Below are positions 53,150 to 59,837 of a stretch of DNA of 59,837 nucleotides, piece after piece (the stretch's first letter is position 1; each line of letters begins with the position of its first letter). The stretch is from Candidatus Gastranaerophilales bacterium (GTDB lineage Bacteria; Cyanobacteriota; Vampirovibrionia; Gastranaerophilales; Gastranaerophilaceae). Where the stretch lies: NCBI GenBank assembly GCA_944326465.1, contig CALVEB010000012.1:1-59837 (forward strand), in the 5' to 3' direction. The notes beneath the pieces are model-generated. The model saw only the letters and a program-made list of their open reading frames with translations. It was not told the origin of the DNA and made no database searches. A program made the position numbers and the translations under genes.

Positions 53150-53803
53150 ATGCAAATTACAAACAAAAATAATACAAGTTTTACAGGTATCCATATTTTA
53201 AATACAAAATGTTTATCTCGTGACAATAAAATAACACGTTTAAAGGTTTTTGAATTAACACCTGATGACAAGCCGTTTTTGCGATATATGTATAACAATC
53301 TGGAAATAGAAAGACTTGCGCCCCAAATTGACAGCAGCAAAATGGAAGTCTGGTACACAATGTTAAAAGAAGCCATAGATCTTTCAGGCGGCCAAAAGTA
53401 TAAGTCTTATCTGCTTGCCAGAGGTAAAAAGCCGTGCGGTGTTATGACATTTGAGCCAAATTCCCATAAATATGAAATAACACGTGTCTGCACGTGGCCT
53501 GTTAAAAAGAACGAAAAAGTTCCGCTTGCTGGCAAAACTCTTTTCAAAACCGCGTTTGAAGAATTTCTGAAAAGCAATGCTAATATAATTAATATTGACG
53601 CAATAAAAAACGGGCCTTATGATACCGTAGGCAAATACATGCAGCTTGGCTTTAAGCCTGTTGGCGGCGGAAATTTTATAGAAGTTATGCGTACAACCCG
53701 ATCCGCAGTTACACAAACTCTTGAAAAATTAAACTCATTGATAACCTCAAAACCGACCGGCAAAACAGAAAACCTGAATCTGTTTGATGAATTGTATGTA
53801 TAG
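53150..53803 (+). CDS. GNAT-like acetyltransferase
   Basis: A protein of 217 residues. The N-terminus (KNNTSFTGIHI) is followed by a fold like GNAT enzymes: CGVMTFEPNSHKYEITRVCTWP, GKTLFKTAFEEFL, YDTVGKYMQLGFKPVG (C-terminal strand-helix of GNAT). The acceptor is unknown. RBS aggaga about 8 nt upstream. The acetyl-CoA P-loop is weak, so the assignment is moderate. Confidence 0.6.
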   Translation: MQITNKNNTSFTGIHILNTKCLSRDNKITRLKVFELTPDDKPFLRYMYNNLEIERLAPQIDSSKMEVWYTMLKEAIDLSGGQKYKSYLLARGKKPCGVMTFEPNSHKYEITRVCTWPVKKNEKVPLAGKTLFKTAFEEFLKSNANIINIDAIKNGPYDTVGKYMQLGFKPVGGGNFIEVMRTTRSAVTQTLEKLNSLITSKPTGKTENLNLFDELYV

Positions 53804-53839
53804 AAAAATCTGATAAATATAACATTTATCAGATTTTTT
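53804..53839. terminator. Bidirectional terminator
   Basis: A 15-bp arm pair (aaaaatctgataaat / atttatcagattttt) with a 5-nt loop lies between convergent genes. Confidence 0.88.
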
Positions 53840-53863
53840 ACAATTTTGATTATTAGTACTTAA

Positions 53864-54325
53864 TTATTGTTCATCGTCAATCTGACGACCATAATCAACT
53901 GATCCAGCCCAAGGCTCAATCTCGCAGCTATATTCAACCATTCCTATGTCATCAAATGGCGGAATTTCGTCTATCTCTACCAGTTTACCTGTAGGGAAGA
54001 AATCTTTAGATTTTGCGTTTTCTTTGTCAATAAGTTCCTGCGGTAAATCGCTCGGGTGAGAGCCATGAAGTGTCGATATAGTACCATCCGGTGTTTGTTC
54101 ATATCTGATTACACCGGTTTTGTCATCTAGATACCAGTCAACTTCATTACCACTATAAACTTTACTATTATCAACTTCCAAATTTTCTCCTGTAAGTTTA
54201 TAATGTTCTCTTGCTTTTGTATATAAAGATTCAGAATCTTTTGGTTTTGCTGTTTTTTTAGGGTCTATCCTATCTGATGCAGGATAATTACTTGTTTGCT
54301 TTGTTCCATTTAATTTGTCAACCAT
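53864..54325 (-). CDS. Hypothetical acidic protein
   Basis: A protein of 153 residues, unrecognised. It is hydrophilic and acidic, with YTKAREHYKLTGENLEVD and VDWYLDDKTGVIRYEQ, and has no membrane segment. The start ATG has gaggac upstream. Transcribed convergently with the GNAT-like gene. Confidence 0.55.
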   Translation of the reverse strand: MVDKLNGTKQTSNYPASDRIDPKKTAKPKDSESLYTKAREHYKLTGENLEVDNSKVYSGNEVDWYLDDKTGVIRYEQTPDGTISTLHGSHPSDLPQELIDKENAKSKDFFPTGKLVEIDEIPPFDDIGMVEYSCEIEPWAGSVDYGRQIDDEQ

Positions 54326-54618
54326 TGTCTAGTCCTCATTTTAAAATTACTACATACTGTGCTTTCGAAATCACTACAACAACTATTACGGAAATATATT
54401 AAAAAACATCATAAGCCCGAAGAAGACTTATATTTGCAACATAACCAATGATTTCTAAAATATCCATTTGGACAGGTTCGGTAATTAAAACAGAATTATT
54501 CATATTTATTTTTTAACTCATTTAAAAAGTCAAATGCATCAGATGTATAACAAAAAATCCGCGAAATTTCAACTTTAAAAATGAGCCCAAAATTATAATT
54601 AAATGCTAATATAATTTT
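54326..54618 (-). other. Intergenic; two overlapping small frames, possible relics
   Basis: On the minus strand a frame without a clear start ends VEISRIFCYTSDAFDFLN..., with its stop at 54496-54498. It overlaps an ATG at 54503 that opens a 34-residue frame (MNNSVLITEPVQMD...) ending at 54399. Neither has a good RBS. They could be a decayed toxin-antitoxin or regulator pair, but I cannot support that. Confidence 0.25.
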
Positions 54619-55152
54619 ATGCCTATTTCTCCGAACATAACACAATACATAAACAATTCACTCATCCGCGGGAATCTCTGCGGATGGAACAAAAGTCATG
54701 TAACTGTTTTTATCACACCGATTACCGCTGGCATTGATAACAAAGAATATATGTATTCACAGGTAGAAAACGCTATTAATTCGTGGAATAATGTTCTGCG
54801 CCAGAATAATATTCCTGTTCAATTTCAAAAAACCGCACAGGCTCAAGCGGCAGACGTTGTTGTCCACTGGGTTAAAGTCGGACGTGTTTATGAAGGTATG
54901 TGTAAGTATTTAAGTGTTGTCGGAACTTCTCTGAAAAAAATATCTATAGATATCGGACTGCCCAATTCCTATGGACGCGAAACAACTGATTTAAGCATCT
55001 ATTGTGCTATTATGCATGAATTCGGACACGCACTAGGACTCGGACACGGGGTAGAAATAGATGATATAATGTATGTTCCGCATCAGAAAAATATCTCTGT
55101 GCCGGACGAAAATGATATTTATGTACTTAAACAAATTTATTGCGCAGAATGA
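54619..55152 (+). CDS. Matrixin-like zinc metalloprotease (M10)
   Basis: A protein of 177 residues. The zinc site HEFGHALGLGH (~134) is followed by a Met-turn (DDIMYVPH), the metzincin signature. PITAGIDNKEYMYSQVENAINSWN matches the matrixin N-terminal part. No signal peptide or prodomain is seen, so export would need another route, or it acts inside the cell. It lies alone. Confidence 0.85.
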   Translation: MPISPNITQYINNSLIRGNLCGWNKSHVTVFITPITAGIDNKEYMYSQVENAINSWNNVLRQNNIPVQFQKTAQAQAADVVVHWVKVGRVYEGMCKYLSVVGTSLKKISIDIGLPNSYGRETTDLSIYCAIMHEFGHALGLGHGVEIDDIMYVPHQKNISVPDENDIYVLKQIYCAE

Positions 55153-55220
55153 AAATATAACGCTCACACTAGCAAGAACTCATCATGCCAGCTTACCTTT
55201 GAATACAGCTAAAAACTATA

Positions 55221-56438
55221 CTAATAAGCTAAATAAAAAACAGGTATTGCACTAACATTATTTGTCAACGGCAAATCCTCCTTTACAAGACAAATTACAG
55301 CACCGGCCCCCTGTTTATCTAAAGGTATTACACCAAAACTACGTATCATATTTTTGTCCGGATTGGCGGTCTTTTTTATTTCAACAGGATATAATTTTCC
55401 ATTCTGCTCTATAATAACATCGATTTCCCGCTTATCTCTATCTCGATAATAATATATTTTAGGAGTCTTGCCATTATGTTTGTAACTCTTAATAATTTCA
55501 GTCACAACAAAAGTTTCAAATATAGCACCTGACATCGCTCCTGTCTCCAAAACTTCGGCACTATTCCAACCTGTAAGATATGAACATAAACCCGTATCCG
55601 CAAAATATACCTTTGGTGTTTTGACTAATCTTTTATTAATATTATTAAAATAAGGCTGCAACATATAAACAATACCTGATGATACAAGTAACGACAACCA
55701 TGATTTTACAGTTGGTACAGAAACTCCGACTTCATTTGCAATATCAGAATAATTAATCATTTGGCCTGTACGTGATGCAACAACCTTTATAAAAGTTAAA
55801 AAAGTCATCTCATTAGACACAGCAGTCAAATCTCTGATATCCCGCTCAAGATATGTCTGCAGGTATGAACTATAAAACGTTTCCCAATTTATATCTTTAT
55901 CTGCAATAACTGCAGGATAAGACCCACGCCAGATAATTTGGTATAAATCTTTTAAATTATATGATTTTGTATTTTTTCTGGCACATTCAATATAATCTAA
56001 AACCGGCAAAAAAGACTCCTGCGAAGTTTTATGCAATAATTCACTCAAAGAAAACCCCATAAGATTGATAATTCCTACTCTGCCTGCAAGACTTTCAGAA
56101 ACATTTTTCATCATATTGAATTGCTGTGAGCCTGTAAGCCAGTATCCGCCATTATCATTACTGTTATCAACCCTTATCTTTATATAAGATAATAAATTTG
56201 GCGCATATTGTATCTCATCAATAATAACAGGCGGAGAATATCTATCCAAAAATAATTCAGGTTCTTTCAGTGCCATTTCTCTGATATTAGGATTATCCAG
56301 AGTCACATAATTTCTATTACTATCACACATTTTTAATAATGTACTTTTACCTACCTGCCTTGCACCTGTAACAAGTAATACCTTAAAATGCTGACTTGTT
56401 TCAATAATGACATTTTCAAGAGTTCTTTTTATATACAT
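55221..56438 (-). CDS. ATP-binding protein with DUF4143
   Basis: A protein of 405 residues. Walker A is VTGARQVGKSTLLK (~25) and Walker B PVIIDEIQYAP (~91). A winged-helix part follows (DIANEVGVSVPTVKSWL, ~245), then the DUF4143 nuclease-like domain with VTEIIKSYKHN, YYYRDRDKREIDVII and KKTANPDKN. Members are widespread, and some may behave as toxin-linked or mobile ATPases of unknown purpose. It is preceded by an inverted repeat (56451-56476) that could be its operator. Confidence 0.85.
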   Translation of the reverse strand: MYIKRTLENVIIETSQHFKVLLVTGARQVGKSTLLKMCDSNRNYVTLDNPNIREMALKEPELFLDRYSPPVIIDEIQYAPNLLSYIKIRVDNSNDNGGYWLTGSQQFNMMKNVSESLAGRVGIINLMGFSLSELLHKTSQESFLPVLDYIECARKNTKSYNLKDLYQIIWRGSYPAVIADKDINWETFYSSYLQTYLERDIRDLTAVSNEMTFLTFIKVVASRTGQMINYSDIANEVGVSVPTVKSWLSLLVSSGIVYMLQPYFNNINKRLVKTPKVYFADTGLCSYLTGWNSAEVLETGAMSGAIFETFVVTEIIKSYKHNGKTPKIYYYRDRDKREIDVIIEQNGKLYPVEIKKTANPDKNMIRSFGVIPLDKQGAGAVICLVKEDLPLTNNVSAIPVFYLAY

Positions 56439-56450
56439 AACACCCCGCTA

Positions 56451-56476
56451 ATTTAAAGTACAATTTTAAATTAGCC
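56451..56476. promoter_or_regulatory. Inverted repeat before the DUF4143 gene
   Basis: The half-sites gctaatttaaa and ttaaattagc lie 13-38 bp upstream of the DUF4143 ATG. They may be an operator or a 5' hairpin. Confidence 0.35.
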
Positions 56477-56597
56477 GAAATTAAAATAAAAGTCAAGATG
56501 TAAACAAATTTATTGCGTGCAATGACAATATAACACCTGCACTTTAATCAAATAATACATAAACGGAATTTTTTTAAAAAGATTGCCCTCGCCCCGC

Positions 56598-56627
56598 CCT
56601 ATCCTATCCTATCCTATCCTATCCTAT
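56598..56627. repeat. Six tandem CCTAT units
   Basis: A perfect 5-bp tandem repeat, six copies, in an otherwise gene-poor gap (56477-56862). Such tracts can vary in copy number by slippage. No promoter function is shown. Confidence 0.8.
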
Positions 56628-56862
56628 AAAGGATTATCACTGGATTTCGGCCTATTGTAAATTCATTTTTACATTTTGTTACATTATACTTAATAAATAG
56701 ATTTATCAAAATTCCGGACAGCTTACCGGTATGTAAATGTCTTAGAGCAAAATAACTTCTTAAAGCTGCAATACATAACAGAGAGAATTTATAAAAATAG
56801 ACACATGTCTAATAGCCAAATGGGGAATATTTTGTTATATTAATTGCGTGAAGGAGAGTTAG

Positions 56863-57021
56863 ATGATGCAAATATTGGATAAAAGAGAAAAAAGTATACT
56901 GGAATATCATAAAGCAGGTAAAAGTTTTCACGAAATTGCTGATAAATTAGCAATCAGTCACCATACAGTAAAAGCAATATTAAACTCAGCCCAAAGGAAA
57001 TTAAAAACACAGACGAATTAG
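56863..57021 (+). CDS. Small helix-turn-helix protein (sigma-4/LuxR-like)
   Basis: A protein of 52 residues. gaaggagag lies 5-6 nt before the ATG. It reads ILEYHKAGKSFHEIADKLAI and then SHHTVKAILNSAQRKLK, a single HTH like sigma-70 region 4 or LuxR. It is the nearest regulator-like gene to the repeat and target region, though separated by about 600 bp of repeats. The role is unknown. Confidence 0.6.
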   Translation: MMQILDKREKSILEYHKAGKSFHEIADKLAISHHTVKAILNSAQRKLKTQTN

Positions 57022-57043
57022 TGACACACAGACAGACAAAGGT

Positions 57044-57440
57044 GTACGAAGGCGGACACAGTCCGGCAGGCTAGCCTGGCAGACACAGTCTGGTGGACAC
57101 AGTCCACTCTTATACACAGGAGACCCGCTAAGTCCTATCAGTAGCTGCTATATTTACCTCTCCAAGGGGGAGGAAAAGAATTTGTTAGCGAATGAAATGA
57201 GCTTACAAATTCTAGGTGGGGGTCAAATGTGCGCGTCCCACCAATCGCGTTACACTCCCTCACACCTTGGGGAGAGGGTAGAATTTCTTAGTGAGCTTTG
57301 CGAGCTTAGAAATTCGGGTGAGGGGTCCTTGGAATTCTTCAAAGTCCCGCTTTGACCCCTCATCCGGCCTCCGGCCACCTTCCCCCCAAGGGGGGAAGGT
57401 ATATAGCGGGTTCCGTTACAACTTAGCGGGTGTCCAGATA
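57044..57440. repeat. Mosaic intergenic repeat region C
   Basis: A collection of the same micro-units as regions A and B: ggcaggctagcctgg, ggacacagtcc, cctctccaagggggagg, gaggggtc and a G/C-rich palindrome (ccttccccccaaggg). It resembles a derived copy of the family. No gene is supported. Confidence 0.6.
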
Positions 57441-57484
57441 TGTAGGTCAGCTTTACTAAGCTTACAGAAAAGCTGTCAAAAGAC

Positions 57485-57534
57485 GTTAATACGATAAGAC
57501 GCGTCCTAACGTCTTATCGTATCTATTAATGAAC
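57485..57534. terminator. Inverted repeat with TTAATAGATACG-type arms
   Basis: The arms cgttaatacgataagacg and cgtcttatcgtat-tta read as a near-perfect inverted repeat around gcgtccta. It lies about 65 bp after the VR2 gene's stop on its coding strand; a T-run is not obvious. Possible terminator or RNA end. Confidence 0.4.
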
Positions 57535-57536
57535 TT

Positions 57537-57574
57537 ATTCCCTTAATTCCTCATTCCCTTATTCCCTTATTCCC
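57537..57574 (-). repeat. GGGAATAAGG-type direct repeats after VR2
   Basis: On the minus strand at least four imperfect copies of gggaataag follow the VR2 hairpin directly. This matches the VR1 locus, showing that homology between the two targets extends beyond the hairpin. Confidence 0.65.
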
Positions 57575-57609
57575 TTCGAACTAAGAGGCTTTGGGCCTCT
57601 TAGTTCGAA
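57575..57609 (-). repeat. Perfect stem-loop after VR2
   Basis: The 15-bp arms ttcgaactaagaggc / gcctcttagttcgaa with a 5-nt loop include the stop codon, equivalent to the VR1 hairpin with a different loop. It is just past the variable repeat on the coding strand, the expected place for a DGR homing hairpin. Confidence 0.8.
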
Positions 57610-58712
57610 ACACATATAGCGCGGAGGCCGCTGGTGTTCTTGTAGTACCAGCGATTGTCATTGCCGTCCGTGCGGGAAGCGCCGAAGCCCCGGTAGTACG
57701 CGGTATTCGCATTGTCCTCCTCACTGGACCAGTAGCTGTAGCCAAGAGTAAGTGGAGGATTATCTTTGTATTCGTCCTTTACTTTGAGTCCTGATTTATC
57801 TTCGTTGTATGCTATCTCTACTTCATTGCCGCTGCTATCTACGTAAAGATTGCTTGCTAGTTGTGCTAGTTGGGCTCTCGTAGGAAGTTCCATGCCTTTC
57901 TCTTGACAGCTTAATTTAGCACCTGCCCAATAGTTTGTAGAGCAATTACTTCCATGGTTTTGTTCCATATCTTCATATTCGCTGCCAGCGCAGGTATCTA
58001 TTGCGCGGTTTGCTTGGAATTCCGTTGACCAGCACATGTCACCTATCGGGTTATCGCAAGTGGAAAAGGCAACGCCTGAAGATAATTCAATATCTTTACC
58101 AACTCTATTCGGGCCTTTCTTTCCGTTTACATCTACCATGTATGCCATGCAAGATACTTGTGAACCTGTATCCTCTATTGGATCAGCATAAGGGCATTCC
58201 GGCTGGTATGCCATAATTACTGTTGTACCGTCTGCAACCACAAAGCTCATGGTATTTGTGTTAGTTTGCCATTCCTTTAATCCCATGCTTGATGCGGAAG
58301 TTAGAGTTTCTGTTTCTATGTCAAGAGGCGCATCGTCTTTACCTGTTGTTACGATTTTAGGTGAATAGCATTTGTTGATGTCATCCTTGTCGCATGTCTT
58401 AATAACTTTCATGTAGTTTTTGAAAGTATTCATGAAATCCTCAGTAGAATTGTGACCGGTCATGACACCGTCTACGTTCATGCGTCGGACGGTTTCCGTG
58501 AGTTTCTTTTCCCAGAGGTCTTTCGCAGTTTTCCATGCTGTCTCATTGTGGTTCTGGATAAGACCCGGTAATGTAAGTGCGGCAACGATGCCGATAACCG
58601 CAAGGGTGATGAGGACTTCGGCGAGAGTGAATGCTGCTTTAGCGGTCTCCAGAGTGTTGGTGCAGACCAGCCTGTCTTCAGCGAAAGTAAAAGCTAATTT
58701 GTAATTTGTCAT
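57600..58712 (-). CDS. Type IV pilin-like DGR target protein (complete)
   Basis: A protein of 370 residues. The start at 58712 (MTNYKLAFTF) is fixed by ggaggt 7 nt upstream; the longer frame starts on the RBS itself. Residues 28-50 (FTLAEVLITLAVIGIVAAL) form a class III prepilin N-terminal helix with Glu32 at position +5, so peptidase should cut at A27/F28. A helical middle region follows, then a Cys-rich FISUMP/DUF1566-like C-terminal domain ending in VR2. The first 27 residues contain a second, imperfect AFTFAE motif, as if a 60-nt piece had been inserted. The protein probably sits on a pilus or the cell surface. Divergent from the XRE gene. Confidence 0.9.
   Translation of the reverse strand: MTNYKLAFTFAEDRLVCTNTLETAKAAFTLAEVLITLAVIGIVAALTLPGLIQNHNETAWKTAKDLWEKKLTETVRRMNVDGVMTGHNSTEDFMNTFKNYMKVIKTCDKDDINKCYSPKIVTTGKDDAPLDIETETLTSASSMGLKEWQTNTNTMSFVVADGTTVIMAYQPECPYADPIEDTGSQVSCMAYMVDVNGKKGPNRVGKDIELSSGVAFSTCDNPIGDMCWSTEFQANRAIDTCAGSEYEDMEQNHGSNCSTNYWAGAKLSCQEKGMELPTRAQLAQLASNLYVDSSGNEVEIAYNEDKSGLKVKDEYKDNPPLTLGYSYWSSEEDNANTAYYRGFGASRTDGNDNRWYYKNTSGLRAICVSN
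57612..57747 (-). repeat. DGR variable repeat VR2
   Basis: A gap-free alignment to the template repeat (10073-10208) over 136 bp. I count 21 differences, all at template adenines (for example AAC to GAC, TAC, CGC, GGC, CTC and AGC; ACT to GCT). It differs from VR1 at many of the same codons, so the two targets carry separate rewrites. Confidence 0.96.
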
Positions 58713-58734
58713 AATCCTTACCTCCAATAATACT

Positions 58735-58770
58735 ATTATACCCTTATTACGTATTGACAGTACGTATAAT
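58735..58770. promoter_or_regulatory. Divergent promoter region with palindromic operator
   Basis: Plus-strand TACGTA-N7-TACGTA (58748-58766) is a near-perfect palindrome that contains TTGACA, a -35-like element. On the minus strand a TATAAT-like -10 for the pilin gene lies at 58735-58740. A protein binding the palindrome would overlap promoters of both divergent genes. Confidence 0.55.
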
Positions 58771-58781
58771 TAACAAAAATT

Positions 58782-58800
58782 TACGTATAGACTGTACATA
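58782..58800. promoter_or_regulatory. Second operator-like palindrome
   Basis: TACGTA-N7-TACAT (58782-58799) repeats the half-site of the first operator and abuts the XRE ATG at 58800. Two matching sites next to a small XRE gene are typical of self-regulation, which probably also covers the pilin-like gene. Confidence 0.5.
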
Positions 58801-59018
58801 TGAATAAAGATTTCTACCTTAAATTAGGTAAAAATATTAAAAATAGACGAGTAGAACTCAAGCTTACTCAACAGCAATTGGCCGATAAATTGGATATCAG
58901 CCTGAATTTTATGGGTAAAATTGAAGTTGCATTTTCTAAACCATCACTGGACACACTAATAAAAATTTCCGAAGCCCTTGAAACATCTGTCAGTGATTTG
59001 ACAAATTTTACTAAATAG
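58800..59018 (+). CDS. XRE-family regulator next to a DGR target
   Basis: A protein of 72 residues that is almost entirely an HTH: NRRVELKLTQQQLADKLDIS, then MGKIEVAFSKPSLDTLIKI. It starts at the ATG with no strong RBS (operator-like DNA directly precedes it). It is transcribed divergently from the VR2 pilin gene. Two repeated palindromes in the gap suggest that it controls itself and the pilin. No C-terminal sensor domain. Confidence 0.85.
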   Translation: MNKDFYLKLGKNIKNRRVELKLTQQQLADKLDISLNFMGKIEVAFSKPSLDTLIKISEALETSVSDLTNFTK

Positions 59019-59094
59019 TGAGCAAAGAGCAAAAGCGGCGCCCTTTAGCGTTAGTGCCGCAATACAGGCCAGCCTACTTAAATGTTTCGTTACG

Positions 59095-59250
59095 TCTTGC
59101 GGGTGTCGTTGCCTTGCGGGTGGACACAGTCCACTCTTACATACTGGATGCCCGTTAACTTTAGCGGGTGTACAGTGTATAAGAGCAGACTTCGTCTGCC
59201 CCGCAAGGTAACAATGCCCGCTTGACGCAAACATTCCCGTTGCGGGATGA
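59095..59250. repeat. Mosaic intergenic repeat region D
   Basis: Shares tgccttgcgg, ggtggacacagtccac, gcagacttcgtctgc and gcaaggtaacaatgcc with region A, including the stretch near 600-690 in the same order. It contains the short 40-bp element copy at 59140-59180. No gene is supported. Confidence 0.65.
59140..59180. repeat. Short derivative of the 79-bp palindromic element
   Basis: catactggatgcccg followed by gcgggtgtacagtgta: the same ends as at 1002 and 22002, with the interior deleted to about 40 bp. Confidence 0.55.
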
Positions 59251-59257
59251 CGGATAA

Positions 59258-59296
59258 AAAAGAGGCAATGCAAGATTTATGCATTGCCTCTTTTTG
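59258..59296. terminator. Bidirectional terminator
   Basis: The stem gaggcaatgca / tgcattgcctc is bounded by six A and five T. It separates the XRE gene from the convergent third target gene and would end both transcripts. Confidence 0.85.
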
Positions 59297-59325
59297 AAAA
59301 TTCTCTTAATCACTTAGTCACGTCC

Positions 59326-59348
59326 AACTAAGGGCTATGCCCTTAGTT
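59326..59348 (-). repeat. Stem-loop after VR3
   Basis: A 10-bp perfect stem (aactaagggc / gcccttagtt) with a 3-nt loop at the stop codon. It is shorter than the VR1 and VR2 hairpins and lies at the same place. Confidence 0.7.
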
Positions 59349-59837
59349 CGAAACACATATAGCGCGGAGGTTGCTGAGGTTCTTGTTGGTTTTGTACCAG
59401 TAACTGACCGTAGTGGACAAGAGCCGCCTGTACGCGCGATTTGCATCGACCTCCTCACTGGACCAGTAGGGGTAAGGAAGAGTAAGGGGAGGGTTAGCTT
59501 TGTATTCGTCCTTTACTTTTAGGCCTGAGTCTATTGTTTCGTTCGCACCTATGGTTATCTCTGTGCCGTCACTCTTTACATATAATTCACTCGCTAGTTG
59601 CGCCAGTTGGGCTCCTGTTGGTAATTCCATACCTTTATCCTTACACGCTTTTATCGCTCCTGCCCAGTAATTGGTTGAACAAAATTGATTATCTGTACCA
59701 TGTTTATCATATGTTGTATCACTACAGGTATCTATTGCAGTATTAGCAACAAAGTCAGTACTCCAGCACATGTCACCTATCGGGTTATCGCAAGTGGAAA
59801 AGGCTACACCTGAAGATAATTCAATATCTTTGCCAAC
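59343..59837 (-). CDS. Pilin-like DGR target protein, third copy (5' truncated by window)
   Basis: The frame is open to the window edge, where it begins VGKDIELSSGVAF on the minus strand, matching residues of the complete copy. The C-terminal FISUMP/DUF1566-like region includes CWSTDFVANTAIDTC, GMELPTGAQLAQLASELY and YWSSEEVDANRAY...RAICVSN. The tail carries VR3. Similar length and order to the other copies show a recently expanded target family. The prepilin leader lies outside. Confidence 0.88.
   Translation of the reverse strand, partial: VGKDIELSSGVAFSTCDNPIGDMCWSTDFVANTAIDTCSDTTYDKHGTDNQFCSTNYWAGAIKACKDKGMELPTGAQLAQLASELYVKSDGTEITIGANETIDSGLKVKDEYKANPPLTLPYPYWSSEEVDANRAYRRLLSTTVSYWYKTNKNLSNLRAICVSN
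59355..59480 (-). repeat. DGR variable repeat VR3 (not from the visible template)
   Basis: The first ~20 bp (cgcggaggttgctg...) and the codons YWSSEE...RAIC align with VR1 and VR2. The middle differs in length and at non-adenine bases, so the visible template cannot have produced it. The segment nearest the stop (aag-aac-ctc-agc-aac-ctc) differs from the template only at A positions, as expected if a second template with the same frame exists. Confidence 0.75.

Noticed and set aside
55073-55255. Plus-strand frame after the metalloprotease
   Set aside because: Overlaps the protease end out of frame and has no RBS.
56598-56627. CRISPR array or telomere-like end
   Set aside because: Only six 5-bp units and no spacers; too short.
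57291-57497. Plus-strand frame in repeat region C
   Set aside because: It lies wholly in low-order repeat units with no RBS or relatives.
59355-59480. VR3 as a product of the visible template
   Set aside because: It differs in length and at non-adenine bases in the middle, which adenine mutagenesis cannot give.

Overview
This is a 59.8 kb stretch of a low-GC bacterial chromosome. It is gene-dense, with two or three long minus-strand blocks of housekeeping genes and several accessory patches. I saw no rRNA, tRNA, CRISPR array, transposase or phage structural gene. Several features suggest a non-photosynthetic relative of Cyanobacteria (Vampirovibrionia/Melainabacteria, most likely a gut Gastranaerophilales): a ThiE with a cyanobacterial-type N-terminal domain, a DUF4330-like protein, the MEP-pathway IspG, LPS export and heptose genes, pilin-like proteins with FISUMP/DUF1566-type tails, and a reverse-type rubrerythrin. 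The taxon is inferred from gene content and was not tested.

Layout. 1-423: the 3' end of a pilin-like gene with a hypervariable C-terminus. 424-1200: mosaic repeats. 1201-9336: pgk, an OmpH-like chaperone, fabD, a polysaccharide-deacetylase-like gene, fabH, plsX, rpmF, yceD, a small unknown gene and tpiA. 9413-10411: an avd gene and a template repeat. 10471-17851: a thiE fusion, an LprI-type lipoprotein, a frameshifted GH108 muramidase, a lytic transglycosylase, rubrerythrin and an acyl-CoA synthetase. 17975-24310: miaB, fusA, repeats, a small XRE regulator and a histidine kinase. 24406-31679: comEC, a GHL10-type glycosidase, a TPR protein, ispG and a phosphodiesterase. 31687-40778: envelope polysaccharide genes, then a degenerate PilB-like ATPase, a receiver protein and a degenerate HD-GYP protein. 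41004-50153: trpS, lptB with a permease, a sigma factor, a CNNM transporter and rlmN. 50301-56438: small unknown genes, DUF1858, spmAB, a matrixin-like protease and a DUF4143 ATPase. 56439-59837: repeats, two more pilin-like genes with variable C-termini, and an XRE regulator between them.

The main discovery is a dispersed diversity-generating retroelement (DGR). A 136-bp adenine-rich template repeat lies at 10073-10208 (minus strand) beside an avd gene (9487-9858). Two variable repeats, 276-411 (+) and 57612-57747 (-), align to it without gaps. By my hand count each differs at 21 positions, and all 42 changes fall on adenines of the template; none of its 84 non-adenine positions changed. Each variable repeat ends a pilin-like gene, and a perfect 14-15 bp stem-loop spans or follows the stop codon. 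A third variable repeat (59355-59480, -) shares the architecture but does not match this template, which implies a second template elsewhere. No reverse transcriptase gene is present in the window, and the space around avd and the template is too small for one, so the enzyme would have to act in trans.

The picture is of surface fibre proteins at distant loci being rewritten at their C-type-lectin-like tips from one small locus (template RNA plus Avd) embedded among housekeeping genes. The template has its own plausible promoter (10383-10411), a structured unidentified leader (10212-10380) and a terminator (10019-10048). A mosaic family of short palindromic repeats and GGGAATAAG tracts surrounds the target genes and recurs in other intergenic regions.
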